Assembly: GCA_938016235.1 (NCBI GenBank)
Contig: CALLPU010000424.1
Span: 1-11,441, forward strand
Length of the DNA stretch: 11,441 nucleotides
Direction: 5' to 3'
Origin: an uncultured Granulosicoccus sp.
GTDB taxonomy: Bacteria > Pseudomonadota > Gammaproteobacteria > Granulosicoccales > Granulosicoccaceae
Made by a program: the position numbers and the translations under genes. The notes beneath the pieces were generated by a model, which worked only from the letters and a program-made list of their open reading frames with translations, ran no database searches and was not told the DNA's origin. Shown piece after piece: positions 1-5,499 of the stretch (positions are counted from its first letter, which is position 1; every line of letters starts with the position of its first letter).

Positions 1-404
1 AGACCGGCACTATCTCGGGAAAACCACCAACCGTCTTCAGCCACAAAGGCATTGAGAGAGGCCAGCAATGCATCGGCCTCCTGTTCGCTCAGCGCCAGCA
101 TGGCAGGCGGTAGTAACGTCGCTGTGTCGCGATCTGCCTGAAGATGGATGGGGTCGGCACATACCGCGGGGGCATCCGACGCACCAGAAGGCGCCAGTAA
201 TCTGGCTACGGGCAGATGATCGCCTTCGACGGTTTCAAGACCCACAAGCCTGCACAATTGTAACTGCCACGGAAGTTGACGCAGTTCATGCTGCCACTGC
301 ATCGGCACCGCATTCTGATGCAAAGCGTTACCTGCGTCATGCTCGGGAGAAGATTCTGCTTGAAGGTATCCTGGAATCAGAAATACGATATTGAACGTTG
401 ACAT
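1..404 (-). CDS. RpfE-type conserved protein (COG4255-like), N-terminal part, truncated by the window edge
   Basis: Reading the minus strand from an ATG at 404 down to base 1 gives an uninterrupted frame of 134 codons with no stop; the C-terminus lies off the window. The protein begins MSTFNIVFLIPGYL. It contains a segment with two Trp residues (MQWQHELRQLPWQL, about residues 35-48), then ARLLAPSG, then CADPIHLQADRDTATLL, then ALSEQEADALLASLNAFV and EDGW. The sequence 'ADP(I/V)HL.ADRD' followed by 'LS.eEA..L...LN' is what I associate with the RpfE-type family, often labelled regulatory protein RpfE or phosphoglycerate-mutase-like. The biochemical role is not established; the rpf link comes from the Xanthomonas naming. 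In several proteobacteria the gene sits near recJ, which cannot be checked here. No strong Shine-Dalgarno precedes the ATG. A plus-strand frame at 68-394 is a shadow of this gene. The reading frame is well supported and the family call is moderately sure. Confidence 0.75.
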   Translation of the reverse strand, partial: MSTFNIVFLIPGYLQAESSPEHDAGNALHQNAVPMQWQHELRQLPWQLQLCRLVGLETVEGDHLPVARLLAPSGASDAPAVCADPIHLQADRDTATLLPPAMLALSEQEADALLASLNAFVAEDGWWFSRDSAG

Positions 405-611
405 CAGAGAGGTTTCGGGCAAACAGCGTAAGGGGGCAAGCACACGGTCTCTAAAGAAGGCTGGCCCGCCCGCACAGCCGGCATGACCGCTGGGAACTCT
501 TCAGTAAGACCACACTCACAATCGAGCAACGACAGGCTTTCTTCAGCGCAGGTACGCCCTCAAGACTTATGATACGGGGAGATGGGCATTCCTGTCACTT
601 TACCTTGACCA
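405..611. promoter_or_regulatory. Divergent intergenic region between the RpfE-type gene and the VTT-oxidoreductase gene
   Basis: These 207 bases separate two divergently transcribed genes and must hold both promoters, but no clean sigma70 pair stands out. On the plus strand TATGAT at 568-573 is a possible -10 without a good -35. A purine-rich GGGGAG at 576-581 is followed directly by ATG at 582, but that frame meets TGA at 606-608 after eight codons, so it cannot start the large gene, which lies in the same frame. The 13-mer GTAAGACCACACT at 504-516 recurs exactly at 8068-8080 in another intergenic region. I see no RNA gene or additional protein gene. Confidence 0.4.
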
Positions 612-2759
612 TTGATGAAATCACGCATGCAGAATCGCAAACTGTTGATCGTTGTTCTTGTAGCCCTGATCGCAGCCTTCTTTATATTTGACGTGGGTCG
701 GTTTTTCAGCCTGGACTATCTCAAGAGCGAGCAAGCGGCACTGGATGCGCTGTATGCCAACAAGCCATTAACGGTCATCGCTGTATTTTTTCTGGGCTAC
801 ATTGCAGTCACTGCATTGTCCTTACCCGGAGCTGCCATTCTGACGCTGGCAGCGGGCGCGCAGTTTGGCTTACTCCTGGGCACACTGATCGTCTCGTTCG
901 CCTCCTCCATAGGTGCCACGCTTGCGTTTCTGGTGTCACGCTACCTGCTCCGCGATACTATCGAGCGCCGATTTGGCGACAAGCTCAAGACATTCAATAA
1001 CAATATCGAAAAAGACGGTGCTTTCTACCTGTTCACCGTTCGCCTGGTGCCGGTCTTTCCCTTCTTTCTGGTAAACCTCGTCATGGGGCTCACCCGTTTG
1101 AAAACAGGCATCTTTTATATTGTCAGCCAGATAGGCATGTTGGCTGGCACGCTTGTATTTGTAAACGCCGGCACACAGCTGGCAAAGATCGACAGCCTGG
1201 CCGGAATACTGTCACCAGGGCTCATTTTCTCGTTTGCCTTGCTGGGCATATTTCCTCTCATCGCCAAGAAAATTGTGGACATGATCAAAGCAAAAAAAGT
1301 ATACGAAGGATTTACCCGGCCGACAAAATTTGATCACGATATCGTGGTACTGGGGGCTGGTTCAGGTGGCCTGGTAACGTCGTACATAGGCGCAGTTGTC
1401 AAGGCCAAGGTCACGCTGATTGAAAAGCACCAGATGGGGGGCGATTGCCTCAATACCGGGTGTGTTCCGTCCAAGGCGCTGATCCGCAGCGGCAAATTGA
1501 TGCACAACATTCGCCACAGTGAAAAATACGGCGTGCAGGATGCCAGCGGTACCGTGGACTTCGCCAAAACCATGCAACGTGTCCACGAGGTGATCGCAAA
1601 GATAGAACCGCATGACTCCGTTGAGCGTTACACCAAACTCGGCGTTAATGTAATCCAGGGGGAAGGGAAAATAACCGGCCCGTGGACGGTAGACGTCAAC
1701 GGGCAAACGCTAACGACGCGCAATATTGTCATTGCCACAGGCGGGTCTCCATTTGTCCCTCCCATCAAAGGTCTCGATCAGGTCAACTACCTGACGTCGC
1801 ACAATCTGTGGGAGTTGAAAACACACCCCAAGCGACTGGTTGTGCTCGGTGGAGGCCCGATCGGCAGTGAGCTGACTCAGGCTTTCAACCGGCTCGGCAG
1901 CGAGGTTTTTCAGGTGGAGCGCGAAGCCAGAATCATGGGCAGAGAGGACCCCGACGTTGCCGACATGGTGCGTGAGCGTTTCGAATCTGAAGGCATTAAC
2001 GTCATGGTGAACACCAACGCAGTTGCCGTTGAGGTTAACGGCGATGTCAAACAGCTGGTGTGCGAACGCGACGGCGAGCGCGTTGAAATTCCCTTCGACG
2101 AAATCATTGTAGCCGTCGGACGAAAAGCCAACACCACAGGCTTTGGCCTGGAAGAGCTGGGGGTTGCGCTTTCTGATCGTGGTACCGTCGCCACCAACGA
2201 ATACCTGCAAACCAACTTCCCCAATATCTATGCGGTAGGTGATGTGGCCGGCCCTTATCAATTCACCCACGTGGCAGCTCACCAGGCCTGGTATGCAGCG
2301 GTCAATTCCCTGTTCGGCATGTTCAAGAAATTCCGTGCCGATTACCGAGTGATTCCGTGGGCAACGTTTACCGACCCTGAAGTGGCACGTGTGGGCTTGA
2401 ACGAATCCGAAGCCAAACAAAACAACGTGCCTTATGAGCTGACCACCTACGGCATTGATGATCTTGACCGTGCCATTGCCGATAGCAGCGACTATGGCGT
2501 AGTAAAAGTGCTCACTGTGCCGGGTAAGGACAAGATCCTGGGCGTCACCATTGTCGGAGAACATGCTGGAGATCTCATCGCAGAGTACGTACTGGCCATG
2601 AAGCATGGCCTGGGTCTGAACAAGATTCTGGGGACTATTCACATCTACCCTACCCTGTCAGAATCCAACAAGTACGCGGCGGGTGAGTGGAAACGAGCCC
2701 ATCAGCCGGAAAAGCTGCTGGCCTGGGTCGAGAAATTTCATCTCTGGCGTCGCGGCTAG
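612..2759 (+). CDS. TVP38/TMEM64 (VTT) membrane domain fused to a mercuric-reductase-like FAD/NAD(P) disulfide oxidoreductase
   Basis: This is a two-part protein of about 715 residues. Residues 10-222 are hydrophobic, with an N-terminal membrane helix and further segments near 52-110 and 137-222. They carry the VTT signature R144-x2-P147-x2-P150-x4-N155-x3-G159. From about 242 a complete class I pyridine nucleotide-disulfide oxidoreductase follows: FAD-binding GAGSGG (248-253), redox-active Cys279 and Cys284 in GGDCLNTGCVPSK, NAD(P)-binding GGGPIGSE (413-420), FAD-contacting YAVGDVAG (540-547), and a C-terminal dimerisation domain. Near the end the usual catalytic H-P-T is Y-P-T (Tyr679 in HIYPTLSE), the position where MerA also has Tyr. 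There is no N-terminal heavy-metal domain and no C-terminal vicinal Cys pair, so a true mercuric reductase is unlikely. The enzyme probably acts at the cytoplasmic face of the inner membrane; its electron acceptor is unknown. TTG at 612, ATG at 615 and ATG at 627 are all possible starts; none has a clear Shine-Dalgarno, and an in-frame TGA at 606 bars anything further upstream. ATG 615 is most natural. Confidence 0.93.
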   Translation: MMKSRMQNRKLLIVVLVALIAAFFIFDVGRFFSLDYLKSEQAALDALYANKPLTVIAVFFLGYIAVTALSLPGAAILTLAAGAQFGLLLGTLIVSFASSIGATLAFLVSRYLLRDTIERRFGDKLKTFNNNIEKDGAFYLFTVRLVPVFPFFLVNLVMGLTRLKTGIFYIVSQIGMLAGTLVFVNAGTQLAKIDSLAGILSPGLIFSFALLGIFPLIAKKIVDMIKAKKVYEGFTRPTKFDHDIVVLGAGSGGLVTSYIGAVVKAKVTLIEKHQMGGDCLNTGCVPSKALIRSGKLMHNIRHSEKYGVQDASGTVDFAKTMQRVHEVIAKIEPHDSVERYTKLGVNVIQGEGKITGPWTVDVNGQTLTTRNIVIATGGSPFVPPIKGLDQVNYLTSHNLWELKTHPKRLVVLGGGPIGSELTQAFNRLGSEVFQVEREARIMGREDPDVADMVRERFESEGINVMVNTNAVAVEVNGDVKQLVCERDGERVEIPFDEIIVAVGRKANTTGFGLEELGVALSDRGTVATNEYLQTNFPNIYAVGDVAGPYQFTHVAAHQAWYAAVNSLFGMFKKFRADYRVIPWATFTDPEVARVGLNESEAKQNNVPYELTTYGIDDLDRAIADSSDYGVVKVLTVPGKDKILGVTIVGEHAGDLIAEYVLAMKHGLGLNKILGTIHIYPTLSESNKYAAGEWKRAHQPEKLLAWVEKFHLWRRG

Positions 2760-2801
2760 GCGACTGCGCCGTGTTTCAACAGCGAAAAAGGCCATAACGC
2801 A

Positions 2802-3203
2802 ATGAGCGACATCTCACCCATCACTGGCAGCTGCTTATGCGGCCGGATCACACTGAAGATCGATTCTCTCAACCGGGATGTTGTGGCCTGCCACTGCCGG
2901 CAATGCCGGAAACAAACCGGACATTTTGTAGCTGCCACACGTGCCGACAACGATCAATTAACCGTGGAAGGCGCGGAGAACATCAACTGGTATCAGGCAT
3001 CACCTGAGGCTGAAAGAGGATTCTGCCAACACTGCGGATCGTTGTTGATGTGGCGTGCCATGAACTCAACCCATACATCTATCATGGCAGGTTGTCTTGA
3101 TGCGCCCACCGGTCTCAAAGTGGATCGTCACATCTACGTGGATGACAAGGGCGATTACTACACTATTGAGCCTGATGTACCGACATTCGCCCAGTCTGAC
3201 TGA
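2802..3203 (+). CDS. GFA-family (CENP-V/GFA domain) zinc protein
   Basis: A 133-residue protein with the full cysteine pattern of the GFA (glutathione-dependent formaldehyde-activating enzyme-like) fold: GSCLCG (Cys11, Cys13), CHCRQC (Cys30, Cys32, Cys35) and FCQHCGS (Cys75, Cys78). The late HIYVDDKGDYY stretch (110-120) is also typical of the family. These cysteines bind zinc in the characterised relatives. Many family members have no proven activity, so the formaldehyde/glutathione label should be read as a fold name. No signal peptide or membrane segment is present, so it should be cytoplasmic, and the length is normal. The ATG at 2802 follows a weak AAAAAGG about ten bases upstream. It starts 42 bases after the VTT-oxidoreductase stop on the same strand with no terminator between, so cotranscription is likely. 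Both proteins have thiol-type chemistry, but a shared pathway is only an inference. Confidence 0.9.
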   Translation: MSDISPITGSCLCGRITLKIDSLNRDVVACHCRQCRKQTGHFVAATRADNDQLTVEGAENINWYQASPEAERGFCQHCGSLLMWRAMNSTHTSIMAGCLDAPTGLKVDRHIYVDDKGDYYTIEPDVPTFAQSD

Positions 3204-3238
3204 TCGAGCCGTTGCTGTGCGCCCTTTGACTTGCACAT

Positions 3239-3271
3239 AAAAAAAGCCCGACACTGAACCGAGTGCCGGGC
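3239..3271 (-). terminator. Rho-independent terminator of the GH16 gene (minus strand)
   Basis: Arms 3246-3255 (GCCCGACACT on the plus strand) and 3262-3271 (AGTGCCGGGC) pair over ten positions around a six-base loop. Read on the minus strand the only irregular pair is a G-U wobble, and the stem is followed by seven T residues (plus-strand A run 3239-3245), a textbook intrinsic terminator. It lies about 64 bases past the GH16 stop. On the plus strand the same stem has a C/A mismatch and a poor T tract, so any termination of the convergent GFA transcript would be weaker. Confidence 0.85.
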
Positions 3272-3285
3272 CTGAGAGTTTTGCC

Positions 3286-3320
3286 GTGCCTCATCCCCTT
3301 CATTGCGATGGGTGAGGCAC
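3286..3320 (-). other. Additional hairpin in the 3' untranslated region of the GH16 gene
   Basis: GTGCCTCA at 3286-3293 is a perfect inverted repeat of TGAGGCAC at 3313-3320, and adjoining CCC/GGG bases can extend the stem across a small bulge. It lies between the GH16 stop codon and the terminator, so the minus-strand transcript would end in two hairpins. It has no T tract of its own, so it is more likely a 3'-end stabilising structure than a terminator. The complementarity is seen directly; the role is inferred. Confidence 0.5.
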
Positions 3321-3334
3321 CGCATTCCCCGTGC

Positions 3335-5050
3335 CTATCGTCGCTTGTACACCCGAACGAAGTCGATCTCCAATGCAGGATTGCTGAAATTGTTCAGGTC
3401 GTTCTGTGTGGGGTAACGCTCATTAGATGGTCGTCCCAACCCACCTGAATTAGCCGGGAAGTTGGTCCAGTTACCACCCATGGCAAGGTTCAGTTTCACG
3501 TACAGCTCTTCGAAATTGACCTCGCCATTTTCAAGCACGCTGACCTGCTCACCGTCGATGAACCAGGTGACCTTGCCAGGCTCCCACTCAACCGCGTAGG
3601 TGTGGAAATTCTGGCTGTAATCGGTGCCGCTGTACACCTGACCACTCGGCCACGGCTTGATGAAGTTTGCATCCCCGCCGTAAGAAGAGCTGACGTTCTT
3701 GAAGTAGTGGAAAGAATTGTAGATGTACCAGGGTGCATGGCCAAGATTTTCCATGATGTCGATCTCGGTACGCTGCGTACCTTCCCATGCGCGTCTCTCG
3801 TGGAATAACCAGAATGCCGGAAACGTACCCACGTGGCTCGGTATCTTGATTCTAGCTTCGAAGTAGCCGTACTTCTGACTGAACTTGTTGTGAGTCGCGA
3901 TAGCACCAGACAGAAATGTCTGCTGGGAGGCCATCTCGGTCAGCGATCCGAAGGTTCGCTTGTTGCTGTTCGTCTTCAGCGGGTTCTTGGCTGCGCGAAT
4001 AGCGAGTCTGGAACCATCGAACTGGAACGGGTTGTATTGAGGAACGATCTTGTTCAAATGCTCCTGATCTTCACTGAAGATGTTCACATAGAACTGATCT
4101 TCCCCATTGACCACGCGATACTCGTACCGCTCCCCGTTGAATTCACCGTCCCAACGCAGCTGCGTGTTCCAGCGATACGGGTTCAGCGCCGTGCCGTTGA
4201 ATTCGTCGCTGAAGGTTAACTCGTAACCAGATTTCTGATTCACTTCAGGGTAGTTATACGAAGCAGGATCGATGAAGTTGCGCACGTTGGCTGCATTCGC
4301 ATCGCCCGAAGACGATGGCGGTGGCGGCGCCACGCTCGCTGCGGGCGTTGATGAGCCGCTGCTCGCGTTGCCCGTCACGTTGACCTTGACGGTGGCAGAT
4401 TGCACAGACTTCGAGCCAGAACCATTGACCGCCTTGACGGTCATGGAGTGTTCACCTACCCACAGACCGTTGCTGGTGTAGGACGTATCCCCTGTGGTGC
4501 CGGCGAAGTTGCCATCGACGGTTACTTCGTAGTTCGAAGCGCCTGATACAGCGTCCCACTCCCACTTGACTGACCGGTTGCTACCTTCAGTGCCGCGGGG
4601 GTTGCTCGGAGCGCCGAAGCCACTGCTGGCATTAGACAGAACCGGGGCCGCTGCTGCAGCGCTGGTGCTGGGTTGGCCATAGTTCACCACGTAGCTTCTG
4701 TTGGCAGAACCGGAGCTGTACTGGCGGCTGACGTTGATCTTGACAGTGGGTGTGCGGCTTGAGTACGAGCCATCTCCGCCAACGGCCTTGACCGTCATGG
4801 AGTGATCGCCCGCCCACAGATTGCCACTGTAAAATTGCGGATCCCTGGTAAGACCCCGGTTGATTCCATCGACAGTGACTTCGTAGTTCACGGCCCCTGG
4901 AACCCGGTTCCATTCCCATTTGACCAGGGATTGGCCAACTTCAGAGCCGCGTGGGTCACTGGGAGCATCAATGGCAAAAGCCATGGTTGAAAAGAAACTT
5001 ACAGCAGCCAGGAGCAGGTAGGTCCTGAACAATCGTTTGTTACCTGTCAT
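3335..5050 (-). CDS. Secreted GH16-family glycoside hydrolase with two N-terminal fibronectin/Ig-like repeats
   Basis: This 571-residue protein opens with a signal peptide (KR at 5-6, hydrophobic core to about 25, probable cleavage after AFA near 26). Two similar beta-sandwich repeats follow at about 29-108 and 147-226, each with VKWEW, NYEVTVDG and HSMTVKAV. They are joined by Ser/Ala-rich and Pro/Ser-rich linkers (109-146, 227-252). The catalytic domain spans about 273-571, from GYELTFSDEFNG to the terminal IDFVRVYKR. It carries the GH16 motif E429-I-D431-I-M-E434, where the first Glu is the nucleophile, the second Glu the acid/base and the Asp the helper in this retaining family. Other GH16 features are GYFEARIKIP (395-404), FPAFWLF (410-416) and HTYAVEWEPGKVTWFIDG (483-500). 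GH16 enzymes cut beta-1,3/1,4-glucans, agar, carrageenan or bacterial exopolysaccharide. The acidic, aromatic segment at 298-330 differs from the laminarinases I know, so the substrate is open. The repeats may bind carbohydrate or act as spacers. No strong Shine-Dalgarno precedes the ATG at 5050. Confidence 0.93.
   Translation of the reverse strand: MTGNKRLFRTYLLLAAVSFFSTMAFAIDAPSDPRGSEVGQSLVKWEWNRVPGAVNYEVTVDGINRGLTRDPQFYSGNLWAGDHSMTVKAVGGDGSYSSRTPTVKINVSRQYSSGSANRSYVVNYGQPSTSAAAAAPVLSNASSGFGAPSNPRGTEGSNRSVKWEWDAVSGASNYEVTVDGNFAGTTGDTSYTSNGLWVGEHSMTVKAVNGSGSKSVQSATVKVNVTGNASSGSSTPAASVAPPPPSSSGDANAANVRNFIDPASYNYPEVNQKSGYELTFSDEFNGTALNPYRWNTQLRWDGEFNGERYEYRVVNGEDQFYVNIFSEDQEHLNKIVPQYNPFQFDGSRLAIRAAKNPLKTNSNKRTFGSLTEMASQQTFLSGAIATHNKFSQKYGYFEARIKIPSHVGTFPAFWLFHERRAWEGTQRTEIDIMENLGHAPWYIYNSFHYFKNVSSSYGGDANFIKPWPSGQVYSGTDYSQNFHTYAVEWEPGKVTWFIDGEQVSVLENGEVNFEELYVKLNLAMGGNWTNFPANSGGLGRPSNERYPTQNDLNNFSNPALEIDFVRVYKRR
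4373..4612 (-). repeat. Second copy of the internal fibronectin/Ig-like repeat of the GH16 protein
   Basis: This codes for residues about 147-226. It matches the first copy at 4727-4966 over APS(N/D)PRG, VKWEW, NYEVTVDG, (W)xG(E/D)HSMTVKAV and the closing VKVNV/VKINV strand. The DNA also remains recognisably similar, for example CTTGACGGTCATGGAGTG near 4434 against CTTGACCGTCATGGAGTG near 4787. This indicates a tandem module duplication within the gene. Confidence 0.8.
4727..4966 (-). repeat. First copy of the internal fibronectin/Ig-like repeat of the GH16 protein
   Basis: This codes for residues about 29-108, directly after the signal peptide, and pairs with the copy at 4373-4612. Differences are spread along the module (for example NRVPGAV against DAVSGAS), so the duplication is not recent. 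Confidence 0.8.
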
Positions 5051-5499
5051 TGTTTATATCTCAAACTCTTCGGATTTGGATCTGAACAAACCGGTGAAAG
5101 TGGCACCTACCCTGGCCTACCTTCTAGGGTTAAAAAAGGACAGATCGTTGGTCACATAAAGCTGGCGCGCGTGGATACCTTCCCAGCACGCTGGCTTTAC
5201 AACGTCGTTCGTTTTAAGCGAGCCGATCAGTGGCTCAGGGGCAAGCGCGATGACCGCGCCTAGACTTCAGCAGAGGAGTCTAATGTAAAAAAGCGTGTCA
5301 ACAAGCCTCAAAAGGGGCTGAATTCGTGAACATTTGGACATGAACACGGCCCATGAAACATTCTCGATGACATATGGTACAAACCGGAAATTTTTTACAT
5401 GTCGCTCAGCGACAACCGTTATAGCCATGAGAGGGAGCAAATTTCGAGCCCATGTAGCCATCGATGCGGGAGCAAGCCGGACGCTCCCCGGCCAGCGCA
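5051..5499. other. 449-base intergenic region upstream of GH16 with several hairpins; no convincing gene
   Basis: This gap lies between two minus-strand genes and must hold the GH16 promoter and leader. On the minus strand a perfect TTGACA sits at plus positions 5296-5301, but no good -10 follows at normal spacing, so I do not call a promoter. Inverted repeats seen are: 5158-5198 (long and imperfect, AAAGC...GCTTT ends); 5220-5236 (GAGCC/GGCTC); 5245-5259 (GCGCG/CGCGC); 5304-5319 (AGCCTC-AAAA-GGGGCT); 5401-5413 (GTCGC-TCA-GCGAC); and 5468-5488 (GGGAGC/GCTCCC), the last just after the GGDEF-EAL stop without a T tract. I do not recognise a known riboswitch. A 77-codon minus-strand frame (5267-5500) overlaps the upstream stop but looks non-coding. 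Confidence 0.5.
5158..5198 (-). other. Long imperfect hairpin in the presumed leader of the GH16 gene
   Basis: AAAGC at 5158-5162 pairs with GCTTT at 5194-5198. The inner bases (GGCGCGCG against CACGCTGG) continue pairing with a few wobbles or mismatches around an AT-rich loop. It lies roughly 110-150 bases before the GH16 start codon. It could be a leader structure or a weak bidirectional terminator; the flanking A/T tracts are only three bases long. The inverted repeat is visible and the function is unknown. Confidence 0.35.

Noticed and set aside
68..394. 108-codon plus-strand frame
   Set aside because: It lies opposite the RpfE-type gene, has no recognisable domain and reads like antisense low-complexity composition (many His, Arg, Ala); the minus frame has conserved motifs.
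1710..2642. 310-codon minus-strand frame inside the VTT-oxidoreductase gene
   Set aside because: It is the antisense of a well-supported flavoprotein with all motifs on the plus strand; the His/Val/Gly-rich translation matches no family I know.
612..2759. Calling the fusion protein mercuric reductase (merA)
   Set aside because: No N-terminal heavy-metal domain, no C-terminal vicinal cysteines and no mer genes nearby; only the oxidoreductase core and the Tyr are shared.
5102..5117. sigma54-like TGGCAC on the plus strand
   Set aside because: The -12 half does not match (no GC at the required spacing) and it would drive transcription antisense to both neighbouring genes.
5051..5300. Cyclic-di-GMP riboswitch before the GH16 gene
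   Set aside because: Looked for because of the neighbouring GGDEF-EAL gene, but the conserved GEMM sequence blocks are not visible.
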